NCBI GenBank assembly: GCA_905212635.1
Contig: CAJMFH010000023.1
Coordinates: 1 to 40,822, forward strand
Source of the DNA: an uncultured Lachnoclostridium sp.
GTDB lineage: Bacteria; Bacillota; Clostridia; Lachnospirales; Lachnospiraceae
Length of the DNA stretch: 40,822 nt
Reading direction: 5' to 3'
A program made the position numbers and the translations under genes. Every line of letters starts with the position of its first letter. The first letter of the stretch is position 1. Positions 28,775 through 36,011 of the stretch are shown piece by piece. A model generated the notes under the pieces. The model was not told the origin of the DNA. It worked only from the letters and a program-made list of their open reading frames with translations, and ran no database searches.

Positions 28775-29599
28775 TTAAAATTCAGAGATTGCATCATACA
28801 ATAATAGTTTCTTTAATGCATATAGCCTAGAATGTAAATCATTATTTTCCGGTAGAAGATTTCCCACATCCTCCTGATGTCGCAGCACAACAGATGATTT
28901 CATTCCAACCACCATAGAATTATGTGCACAATAATTTCTTAAATTACGCACACCATCCAGCCATGTATCCACAAGCTCTGTATCTCCTTTAGAATATCTC
29001 TTCTTACGAAATAGATATGTAAGCACACTCTTTCTCAAATCACCTCGAAGATAATTATACATCATGGACATAGTACCAAACTCCGTATAACTAAAAGTAA
29101 CCCATATTGGAAGTTTGTTGCTATGCCTATTTCCTCCCTTGCGATACTCTTTTAATTCCGGATACTTAACAACATTTTTTCTCAATTTTTCTTCTTTGCG
29201 TACAATATCATTATAAAAAACAGAATTAAAATATTTTATATTCGTTTTTCTTTTCTTTGTATCCCGCTCTCCTCTTGACGGTGTATAATACCCCTTCTTG
29301 ATATAAAAAGTACCATCCTGTGTCTTTATCGCACAGGCATTAGATAATGCACTCTTAAATCTCACCTCTACACGACTACAATAAAAAATTAATATTCTCC
29401 GCAAATCCATATCGAACTGATACAAGGCAAAAAGTGCATCCTGTGACAATTTATATCCCACATTCTCAACATTGGAAAGCAAAAATTTACCATACCTACT
29501 TGCCCTAAAATACCCTGCATGCAACAAAAATCTGCGCATTCGTACGCGTTGTCTAAAAGACACATATTTTTTCATCATATCTATCTGCTCTTCAAGCAT
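28775..29599 (-). CDS. Abi_2/AbiF-family HEPN protein (abortive-infection toxin candidate)
   Basis: 274-residue protein of the Abi_2 (AbiD/AbiF) family. Landmarks: N-terminal EEQIDMMK, LYQFDMDLRRIL (59-70), VEVRFKSALSNA (78-89), LPIWVTFSYTEFGTMS (163-178), and the HEPN ribonuclease motif RNYCAH, Arg221 and His226. Family members stop growth upon phage infection; AbiF has been described as an RNA-antitoxin-controlled HEPN toxin and a likely ancestor of Cas13. The gene is much more AT-rich than the sensor genes around it, suggesting transfer. It is flanked by two RNA elements. The ATG has only a weak AGGA site; a much stronger AAAGGAGGG lies 26 bases upstream, followed at once by ATGAAATAG. The HEPN motif is intact, so the toxin should be active unless restrained. 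Confidence 0.88.
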   Translation of the reverse strand: MLEEQIDMMKKYVSFRQRVRMRRFLLHAGYFRASRYGKFLLSNVENVGYKLSQDALFALYQFDMDLRRILIFYCSRVEVRFKSALSNACAIKTQDGTFYIKKGYYTPSRGERDTKKRKTNIKYFNSVFYNDIVRKEEKLRKNVVKYPELKEYRKGGNRHSNKLPIWVTFSYTEFGTMSMMYNYLRGDLRKSVLTYLFRKKRYSKGDTELVDTWLDGVRNLRNYCAHNSMVVGMKSSVVLRHQEDVGNLLPENNDLHSRLYALKKLLLYDAISEF

Positions 29600-29616
29600 A
29601 ATCGGTAATTCCTGTA

Positions 29617-29634
29617 CTATTTCATCCCTCCTTT
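29617..29634 (-). promoter_or_regulatory. Misplaced strong Shine-Dalgarno and two-codon mini-ORF in the Abi leader
   Basis: AAAGGAGGG is followed at once by ATG AAA TAG on the minus strand. The site is 26 bases from the Abi ATG, too far for normal use, and too close to the mini-ORF ATG for efficient starts. It may reduce or couple toxin translation, or fold closer to the true start. Speculative. Confidence 0.4.
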
Positions 29635-29638
29635 AGAT

Positions 29639-29717
29639 AAAAAAAAGAATGGATATACCATTCTTAATCCCGCTAATGGGATATTTGGATTAAGGCATTA
29701 CCCCTGCCTCCCTACGG
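29639..29717 (-). ncRNA. Candidate AbiF-associated RNA (antitoxin), upstream copy
   Basis: Predicted ~79-nt transcript. A TATAAT box (29724-29729) sits six bases before the conserved 49-nt block (29669-29717), placing the expected start at its first base. Helices: GGCA / TGCC (loop GGGGTAA) and TTAAT / ATTAG with a T-G wobble (loop CCAAATATCCC); loop GGGGT can pair with loop ATCCC. The terminator AAGAATGG / CCATTCTT with eight T residues lies between this RNA and the Abi gene. The order promoter, RNA, terminator, toxin is that of type III toxin-antitoxin loci such as ToxIN, where leakage through the terminator expresses the toxin. Against its partner copy only three bases differ, all compatible with the two helices. 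Confidence 0.72.
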
Positions 29718-29765
29718 CCTATAATTATATTAACATATGTCTCAAGATAATTCAAGAATAAATTT

Positions 29766-29800
29766 GCCAGTCTTTTCATTTTTTACTCGAAAAGACTGGC
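29766..29800. terminator. 12-bp inverted repeat after the sigma/anti-sigma operon
   Basis: GCCAGTCTTTTC and its exact complement enclose an 11-base loop, 24 bases past the anti-sigma stop codon. The following minus-strand T content is poor (AAATTTATTC), so it is either a weak terminator or a 3'-end hairpin protecting the mRNA. Confidence 0.55.
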
Positions 29801-29823
29801 TGCTAATATATAACATAAAACAA

Positions 29824-31053
29824 TTAGAATCCGGCTTTCAATTTTTCCTCCAGTTTCCGGTCGAAGCCATCGTCCGCATACACTTTTACGGTGCCCTGCA
29901 CCGGTTCGTAGCCGCTCATCCCATAATAAAATTTCTGGGTCATTACTGCCTTTTTCCCGTTCCGGTCGGTAAGCGTCCAATAAAACGCGGCATTGAACGC
30001 CTTTTTCTCGGTATCGTATTCGCCGTCTGTTATTTCAAGCGTGTTTTCCTGACAGGAACGGAGTATATTGCATACTTTTTCCCGCACTTCGGTATGAAAT
30101 TCCGATACATATTCGCCGTTTTTTATTGGCTCGAAATCATTACAATTTTTTACAAAGTAAACAGTACGAAAGTCGAAATCTTCCTGTGTCATTTTATCGA
30201 CATTCTCTTTGGTAACCCCTGAAAACCAATGGGTCAAAAGCAGTCTCTCGATATTATCCTGCCGGCTGGCACAATAATAAAAATCGAGCAGTGCAAACAT
30301 CCGGCGAAGATGAACCGTATCTTCATTCTGACTCTCTTCTTCGGTCATGCCCGATCGGTCAAAATTTTCTTTGCCGTCAGAAACCATCAGGCTGTAATAA
30401 TTTTTCTCGTAAAAAAGAAATGTCAGATACAGTTTTTTCCCATTATACGTGATCGTTACCGGCGTTCGATAGTCCGTCCGCGGAACGAGGTCCTCCTCCG
30501 GATCGGGAAATTGCTCATAGGTCACGGTCCCGACTTTGATCGAAACGTCTTTTCCGTCAAACACCTTCTTTTGCAAATTTTTTATCTGATCCACCGTATC
30601 GTGGTAAAATTCAACCTGATCTTGGGCACGCTCACTTGTGACCCGCGTCCCCATGCCCTTCATCACAGCTCCAATGTCACCCTCGACAAGCTGTGTGGCA
30701 ATTTGCTTTGCGCGGTGATGATAATAAATCGTATCATAACTCGGACACGACAACGCCGGAAAGATCTGACCCACCGTCAAGGTTCCAAACACCGCACAAA
30801 CCAGCACGAGAAGCACGATCGCCACCCATTTGCCCCTCTTATCCTTTTTAATCTCTTTTTTGATTTTTTGAAATGGCTGGATTTTTTGCAGTTCCATTTC
30901 CCCGGGTTTTTCATCATTTTCTGACATATTTTTCCATATTTCCCGACACTCTTCACACCCTGCAAGATGCTCTTTTATCTCTTTTGCCGTTTCTTCCTGA
31001 CAGAGTCCTTCGACGTACTCCGGCAGAAGATCCTGTATAACATAACATTCCAT
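29824..31053 (-). CDS. Membrane anti-sigma factor with zinc-finger (ZAS) domain
   Basis: 409-residue protein. The N-terminal putative zinc finger matches the anti-sigma zf-HC2 type: His29, Cys33 and Cys36 (EHLAGCEECREIW). One transmembrane helix (about residues 77-100) follows a lysine-rich stop, leaving a ~300-residue extracellular domain without a family I recognise. It should hold the sigma factor encoded just upstream at the membrane and release it on an outside signal. GGAGG for its start lies inside the last codons of the sigma gene, giving tight coupling. What it senses is unknown. Confidence 0.85.
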   Translation of the reverse strand: MECYVIQDLLPEYVEGLCQEETAKEIKEHLAGCEECREIWKNMSENDEKPGEMELQKIQPFQKIKKEIKKDKRGKWVAIVLLVLVCAVFGTLTVGQIFPALSCPSYDTIYYHHRAKQIATQLVEGDIGAVMKGMGTRVTSERAQDQVEFYHDTVDQIKNLQKKVFDGKDVSIKVGTVTYEQFPDPEEDLVPRTDYRTPVTITYNGKKLYLTFLFYEKNYYSLMVSDGKENFDRSGMTEEESQNEDTVHLRRMFALLDFYYCASRQDNIERLLLTHWFSGVTKENVDKMTQEDFDFRTVYFVKNCNDFEPIKNGEYVSEFHTEVREKVCNILRSCQENTLEITDGEYDTEKKAFNAAFYWTLTDRNGKKAVMTQKFYYGMSGYEPVQGTVKVYADDGFDRKLEEKLKAGF

Positions 31054-31054
31054 A

Positions 31055-31561
31055 TCATTTGCCTCCTATTTTTTTGATCTGTTCACGCAGACGCTCTTTC
31101 GCGCGGTAAAATGTCACGCGCGCCCACACCTCGGATTTCCCAAAGATATCCCCGATCTCCTGAAACGACAGATTTCCCATCATGCGAAGCATAAACACTT
31201 CCTTGAACGGTTCCTGAAGTTCGTGGATACATTGGTACATCCTTGCATTTTCTTCTTTATCAATCATTTGCTGAAGCATGTCCGTCTCGGATACCGGTTC
31301 ACACCACTCGTCGAGCGGAATATTTTTCTCCTCCGCCTTCCGGCAATGATCCAGCCAGATATTTTTCGCGATGCGGCACAGCCACGTCGAAATCTTACTT
31401 TTCCCCTGAAACGTATCGGCTTTCTCAATCGCCCGCAAAAATGTCATCTGCACCACATCTTCCGTCACAGTCGGATTTTGGCAGAGCGAGAGCACATACG
31501 CATACAACATTTTTGCATAACTACGGTAAATCTCATCAAATGACTCCTCTGTTATTTTCAA
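31055..31561 (-). CDS. ECF-type RNA polymerase sigma factor
   Basis: 168-residue sigma-70 family protein of the extracytoplasmic-function group. Region 2 includes FDEIYRSYAKMLYAYVLSLC, TEDVVQMTFLRAIEKADTF and STWLCRIAKNIWLDHCRK; region 4 includes EVFMLRMMGNLSFQEIGDIF followed by VTFYRAKERLREQI. It is the first gene of a two-gene operon with its own anti-sigma factor. The apparent start is TTG with AAGGTGG about 12 bases upstream; no ATG gives a full-length region 2. A candidate self-recognised promoter lies upstream at 31604-31629. Confidence 0.9.
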   Translation of the reverse strand: MKITEESFDEIYRSYAKMLYAYVLSLCQNPTVTEDVVQMTFLRAIEKADTFQGKSKISTWLCRIAKNIWLDHCRKAEEKNIPLDEWCEPVSETDMLQQMIDKEENARMYQCIHELQEPFKEVFMLRMMGNLSFQEIGDIFGKSEVWARVTFYRAKERLREQIKKIGGK

Positions 31562-31603
31562 ATTTTCTTCCCGCCACCTTTCTGTCTCTCTGTTTGTAAA
31601 TAA

Positions 31604-31629
31604 GACGGCAAATTATCAAAAACGTTACA
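31604..31629 (-). promoter_or_regulatory. Candidate ECF-type autoregulated promoter
   Basis: Minus strand TGTAAC, 16 bases, CGTC, resembling the TGAAAC-N16-CGT pattern of many ECF sigma promoters. It lies directly upstream of the sigma gene. Single instance, so tentative. Confidence 0.4.
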
Positions 31630-31640
31630 ATATTTCTAAA

Positions 31641-32510
31641 TTATTTTCTGTATTTTAAGTATTCCAAAAACTTTATTACTGCCGCCGATGCCGTTTTTCG
31701 GTTTTTCATCGCCACGCCGATTTTCCGGTAGACCGGCTTTTCAAGCGGTTTAATGACGACCTTATAAGGAATTTTTTGTAAGATCAGCTGCGGGAGAATG
31801 CTGATTCCCAGCCCCTGCTCCACCATCGACATCACCGCGTAGTCGTCCCATGTCGTAAATTTAACATCGGGGTGAATGTCATTTTGTGCGAGGTATTCGG
31901 CAATCTCTGCCTTGCCGCCCTTTTCCAGCAGCATAAACGGTTCCTGTTCCAATTCTTTGATTGGAAATTTTTTCCTCTTTGCCAATGGATGGTTTTCCGG
32001 AATGACCGCCATCAACTCGTCCCTTTCCAGTTCTTCCACCTCAAACTGCGGATCCACCGGCAGGCGCAAAAAGCCGCAGTCCACCCGTCCTTCTGCGATC
32101 CATTTCTGAATCTCCGTATAATCGCCAAGCAGCATTTCATAATCAATGCCAGGATAATCCTTTTGAAATTCTTTGATGATCTTCGGCAGCCAGTGCGTGG
32201 CGACACTCGAAAATGTGCCAATCCGGATCACGCCTGTCTGCAATCCATTCATCTGCTGCACTTCATTTTCAAGAGACGCAAATACCTGACACAGTTCCCG
32301 CGCAAAAGGAAGGATCCGCATCCCCTCCGAAGTAAGCCGGACACCCCCGCGGTCGCGCTCCAAAAGCACAATTCCCCATTCCTTTTCCAGATCTGCTACC
32401 ATACGGCTGATGCCGGACTGCGAATAATTGAGCCGCTCTGCCGCCTTTGAAAATCCTCCCAGCTCCACCGCTGCTACAAACGCCTGATATTTTTGTAAAT
32501 TTGTATCCAT
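31641..32510 (-). CDS. LysR-family transcriptional regulator
   Basis: 289 residues, normal for the family. An N-terminal winged helix-turn-helix (FVAAVELGGFSKAAERLNYSQSGISRMVADLEKEWG) is followed by a substrate-binding effector domain (GVIRIGTFSSVATHWLPKII, FLRLPVDPQFE, GLGISILPQLIL). It is transcribed divergently from the EamA-type exporter gene with 100 bases between, the classic arrangement for a regulator controlling its neighbour and itself. Effector unknown. Confidence 0.93.
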   Translation of the reverse strand: MDTNLQKYQAFVAAVELGGFSKAAERLNYSQSGISRMVADLEKEWGIVLLERDRGGVRLTSEGMRILPFARELCQVFASLENEVQQMNGLQTGVIRIGTFSSVATHWLPKIIKEFQKDYPGIDYEMLLGDYTEIQKWIAEGRVDCGFLRLPVDPQFEVEELERDELMAVIPENHPLAKRKKFPIKELEQEPFMLLEKGGKAEIAEYLAQNDIHPDVKFTTWDDYAVMSMVEQGLGISILPQLILQKIPYKVVIKPLEKPVYRKIGVAMKNRKTASAAVIKFLEYLKYRK

Positions 32511-32545
32511 CTGTTTTCCTCATACTTTTCATGATAAAGTTTCGT

Positions 32546-32574
32546 TTTTCAGATTATAACATATCTGCTACAAT
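32546..32574 (+). promoter_or_regulatory. Candidate promoter of the EamA exporter gene
   Basis: TTTTCA, 17 bases, TACAAT; the -10 ends 36 bases before the ATG. The weak -35 would fit activation by the divergent LysR regulator. Confidence 0.5.
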
Positions 32575-32610
32575 GAAACAAGAATCATTCAGGAAACGAG
32601 GGAATTTTTT

Positions 32611-33477
32611 ATGAAACGCGCTTATGGTAAATATATCGCCGGTCTACTTCTATTTGGACTCAATGGAATTGTATCGAGCAAAATTTTATTATCCAGTTAT
32701 GATATTGTCTTTTTCCGCACTCTATTTGGCGGTCTGTTTCTGTCACTGCTATGTCTATTATCCATGGAAAAACGTAGGTTTACAGACTTTCCCAAGCAAT
32801 TTGCCGCCGTTATTTTATCGGGTATTTCGATGGGGCTGAGCTGGATCTTTTTATACAAAGCCTATCAGAGGATCGGAGTGGCATTGTCTTCGGTGACGTA
32901 TTACTGCGGACCGGTTATCGTCATGCTGCTGACGCCATTTCTCTTCCACAAAAAGATCACACGACGCCAGATTTTCTGTTTTGTGATCGTATTTGCCGGC
33001 ATTCTATTTGTATCTGTCCCGGATCTGACCGGGAGCACAGCGATGGATTCGCTTGGTCTTTTCTACGGCTTTGCGTCGGCAGTCGTCCACGCGCTCATGG
33101 TTATTTTCACAATGAAAGCACCCGATCTGACCAGGCTGAAAAACGCCGCCATCCAGCTTGTCGTCAGCTTTCTGACGGTCGCCGTATTTGTCCTCGCCGG
33201 TCATCCGCTTACCATGCCTGCCGGCTCTTCCCAGTGGTTCTGGATCCTGTTTCTTGGAATTGTCAACACCGGCATCGGCTGTTATCTGTATTTTTCAGAT
33301 ATTGCGAAACTTCCGATCACTTCCGTTTCCATCCTCGGCTACCTCGAACCTCTGTCAGCGGTCGTATTTTCCTTTTTGCTGCTGCACGAGTCCTTTTCTC
33401 TTCCGGAGACCCTCGGTGCAGCATTGATTCTTGCCGGTGCACTCCTCTCGGAATGGACGGGCACGTGTCGCAATTGA
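32611..33477 (+). CDS. EamA/DMT-superfamily metabolite exporter
   Basis: 288-residue membrane protein with about ten hydrophobic helices in two EamA repeats, the standard size for the drug/metabolite transporter superfamily. Landmarks are GISMGLSWIFLYKAYQRIGVALSSVTYYCGPV in the first repeat and TSVSILGYLEPLSAVVFSFLLLHE in the second, each ending in a short charged loop. It probably exports an amino acid or related small metabolite, controlled by the divergent LysR protein; the substrate cannot be read from sequence. GAGGGA precedes the ATG. Confidence 0.9.
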   Translation: MKRAYGKYIAGLLLFGLNGIVSSKILLSSYDIVFFRTLFGGLFLSLLCLLSMEKRRFTDFPKQFAAVILSGISMGLSWIFLYKAYQRIGVALSSVTYYCGPVIVMLLTPFLFHKKITRRQIFCFVIVFAGILFVSVPDLTGSTAMDSLGLFYGFASAVVHALMVIFTMKAPDLTRLKNAAIQLVVSFLTVAVFVLAGHPLTMPAGSSQWFWILFLGIVNTGIGCYLYFSDIAKLPITSVSILGYLEPLSAVVFSFLLLHESFSLPETLGAALILAGALLSEWTGTCRN

Positions 33478-33499
33478 TAATTTTTCTCATTGCGTTCTC

Positions 33500-33528
33500 T
33501 TGAAAATGACTGCCTGCCGTGCTACGCT
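33500..33528 (+). promoter_or_regulatory. Candidate promoter of the broken hydrolase gene
   Basis: TTGAAA, 17 bases, TACGCT, ending 35 bases before the first ATG of the hydrolase remnant. Confidence 0.4.
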
Positions 33529-33563
33529 TTACATTGAAATAAGTATGATCGGATGTATGACGT

Positions 33564-34499
33564 ATGTCATTTTTAAGCAAATTAGAATCATTTCAAAAAA
33601 CACATCCTTTTCAAAATACAAACGTAAATGGGATCGAAGCAAACTATCTTCTGTGCGGCAATCTGGGCAGCAAGTATACTCTGGTATATCTGGTCGGGGG
33701 AACCGGACTTTCTGTCGTCTGGTTTCATCACATCCTGGCGATGGAAAGCGATTACCGCATTCTGACATTTGATTATCCGATGGAACTCGAGACATTGGAA
33801 GAGGCAGCGGATTTTTCTGTCGCTCTGGCAGATCAGCTGAAATTGGAAAATCTTGTATTTATCGGTGCTTCTCTGGACGGCTTTATCGGTCAGCTGGTTG
33901 CCCGCAAACACCCGGATAAGGTGGCAGGACTCGGATTATTTTCCACTTGCAGCCTGTCCGAAAACAGCATCAATGACCTGAAAAAGCAATACCGCATTTA
34001 CGGTCTATTGTACGTAATGACGAAAATCCTTCCCTATTCTTGGCTGAGAAAATTGTTCTGCAACATTTCGAAAAAACAGATCTGACTCGAAGATGAAAGC
34101 CCGGAGGACAAAAAATATATGGAAGACCTTTTCGAATGGGTGTATTCCAATTATACGCGTAAATTTGATTTACATATGACTGGTCTGATCATCTCGGTTA
34201 CGTCATTGACACCGATTACACCGGCTCAGTTCCACGAGATTTCCGACCGCACTCTTTTGGTTCTTCCGAACGACGATAAAGCTTTTTCGAAAGAAGCACA
34301 GCAGGATCTGCGTGAAATGCTGCCGGATGCCACCCTCGTCCGCATCAACGGCGGACATACCTCGACACTCTATCGCGTAGAAGAATATGTGAAGGCAACG
34401 CGAGAGTTTTTGGCTAATCTGTGGAAATGCGAATGTCAAGGAGGAATCCTGAATAGCAGCGAAAATCTCGTTTTCGTGATAAAAGGGAACTGCGACTAG
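33564..34499 (+). pseudogene. Alpha/beta hydrolase gene interrupted by an in-frame TGA
   Basis: Two reading frames in the same phase, split by a single TGA at 34083-34085, together encode one alpha/beta hydrolase of about 310 residues. The first part carries the oxyanion region (YLVGGTGLSVVWFHH) and nucleophile elbow GASLDG with Ser103; the second carries TLLVLPNDDKAFSKEAQQDLREML with a candidate acidic residue and GGHTSTLYRVEEYV with the likely catalytic histidine. Neither half alone can make a catalytic triad. The stop could come from CGA or TGG by one transition. No ribosome binding site stands before the second part, and the first start also lacks a good one, in keeping with decay. Readthrough is possible but unsupported. 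Confidence 0.82.
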
Positions 34500-34518
34500 T
34501 TCACAGTTCCCTTTTTTA
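34485..34518. terminator. Terminator shared by the hydrolase remnant and the DUF6273 gene
   Basis: GGGAACTG / CAGTTCCC, 8 bp, with an 11-base loop, followed on the plus strand by six T residues and on the minus strand by four. It overlaps the last codons of the hydrolase remnant. Confidence 0.82.
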
Positions 34519-34540
34519 TTTCTCTCTATTATTTTTCTTC

Positions 34541-35989
34541 CTACTTCCTCACTTTTATCTTTTTCACGCTGCTCCACTTACCTTTCATTCCCTTGGCATC
34601 GCAGGCGCGGACACGTATGCGGTACGTTTTATTTTTGCGAAGTTTCTTTAAAGTCAGTATGGTTTTCTCTGACGTCGCGGTCTTTCCTTTTGAAATATCT
34701 TTTCCAATGCCATACTGCACTTCATAAGAGGAAGCTCCTTTTACTTTCTTCCACTTCACCTGAATCTTTTTGCCTTTCACATTTTTCGCAGACTGAATTT
34801 TGGCTTTTCCAATTTTTACAACTTCTGTTGTTGGAGCGGAAGTCGGCTCAGACGGCTGAATCACCGGTTTGTCTGTGGTGGCTGGAGCCTGAGTTGCATT
34901 CGCTGCCGGGTTCTGAGTCGGAGCATTTGTCGCCGGCGTCGTTGCTGATGGGATACTTGCCGGTGTTTCTATTGGTGTCGCTGCCGGCGTCTCGCTTGGT
35001 CCTACTGCCGGAGTTCCACTTGGCACTGCCGACGGCGATGGCGAAGCACTGCTCGCTGCCTCTAATGCGTATCCGTCATTTTTGGCGGAAACCGGCTCGC
35101 CCTTTGTCCAAAGGGATGTCTTGCTGAGATCCAAATGAATGACCGGCCGTATGCCAAGTTCATCATTGTGCGTAGAACCAGTTATCGACACGATTCCAAT
35201 CAGCACCGTGACAGCTGACATACCATCCCAGCCCGGAGAACGCAGCCACCAGCAATTGGTATTTCCAATCGCACGTATTTCAGACGGATACTCCTCTCTT
35301 GCCCATTCTTCCCGAAATGCTATCGCTCCCTGTGCTGTCGCATAGGCAGTATTGGTCGAAGCAATCGTCTGAGACAGACGCCAGCAGTCACTACCCTCAC
35401 CTCGGTATCCCGGCTGGCTGTCAAAACCATATTCGCCGTTACGAATTTCCTCAAGAGATAATAAATATACTTTGTCAACCGTATCATTTCCACCATCGGT
35501 AAGTGTTCCCGTATTCCATGGATCTTCTCCCGGAGTTACTACGGTTGTATCCGCTATGGCATTTTTCTCCTCGTCGGTAAATGCTGCATTTAAAAACGTA
35601 TCATTGAGCCAGGTGCGGAGCGTACAGGTTTCCCAGGTCGCCCAAAGTTCTTTTCCGTCTCCCGTACTGGATTTCGGATGTTCATTGTAGCATTGATTGT
35701 CCAGCGTCTTTTCCGCCATCAAAAACGCATCGTTTCCATCTACCGAAAGAACCCGCCATTGGATCGGCTGCTTGTCATCATTCTGGTCAGCAACGCCGTC
35801 TCCATTTGTGTCTTCCTGCCAATAATTTCCAAACGTCAGAGTATCCCATGTGTTTAGGGTACTGGTAACAATTGGATTGCTCACACCGTATCCCTCTGCT
35901 TTTACCTCTTTGTCAGCCGCAGCCGGCAGACTCGTGATCGTCAGTGCTGCTGCCAGCACCAAAGCTGTTCGTTTCCATTTCTTCTTCAT
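34541..35989 (-). CDS. Secreted DUF6273 protein with Pro/Thr linker and basic Fn3-like domain
   Basis: 482 residues. Signal peptide at about 1-25; DUF6273 domain at about 48-300 with the typical FGNYWQED, PIQWRVLSVDGNDAFLMAEKTLD, STWETCTLRTWLNDTF-like and GIRPVIHLDL landmarks; an acidic TNGDGVADQND loop that may bind calcium; a Ser/Pro/Thr/Ala linker at about 310-390; and a lysine-rich Fn3-like C-terminal module (about 392-482). DUF6273 has no assigned activity. AGGAGG lies in the 22-base gap after the DUF4179 gene, so it is probably co-transcribed as the cargo of the sigma/anti-sigma operon. No sortase signal is present. Confidence 0.85.
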   Translation of the reverse strand: MKKKWKRTALVLAAALTITSLPAAADKEVKAEGYGVSNPIVTSTLNTWDTLTFGNYWQEDTNGDGVADQNDDKQPIQWRVLSVDGNDAFLMAEKTLDNQCYNEHPKSSTGDGKELWATWETCTLRTWLNDTFLNAAFTDEEKNAIADTTVVTPGEDPWNTGTLTDGGNDTVDKVYLLSLEEIRNGEYGFDSQPGYRGEGSDCWRLSQTIASTNTAYATAQGAIAFREEWAREEYPSEIRAIGNTNCWWLRSPGWDGMSAVTVLIGIVSITGSTHNDELGIRPVIHLDLSKTSLWTKGEPVSAKNDGYALEAASSASPSPSAVPSGTPAVGPSETPAATPIETPASIPSATTPATNAPTQNPAANATQAPATTDKPVIQPSEPTSAPTTEVVKIGKAKIQSAKNVKGKKIQVKWKKVKGASSYEVQYGIGKDISKGKTATSEKTILTLKKLRKNKTYRIRVRACDAKGMKGKWSSVKKIKVRK

Positions 35990-36011
35990 AATATTTTTCC
36001 TCCTTTTTTTC

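Noticed and set aside
28698..29717. CRISPR-like repeats around the Abi gene
   Set aside because: Only two copies about 970 bases apart with a whole gene between them, and each has its own promoter and terminator. This is not an array of repeats and spacers.
28698..29717. Terminal repeats of an insertion sequence
   Set aside because: The repeats are direct rather than inverted, the gene between them is a HEPN protein and not a transposase, and the repeats carry transcription signals.
34083..34085. TGA as recoded Trp or selenocysteine
   Set aside because: No cysteine or selenocysteine is expected at this place in alpha/beta hydrolases, no SECIS-like hairpin was seen after it, and other genes in the window use TGA as a normal stop.
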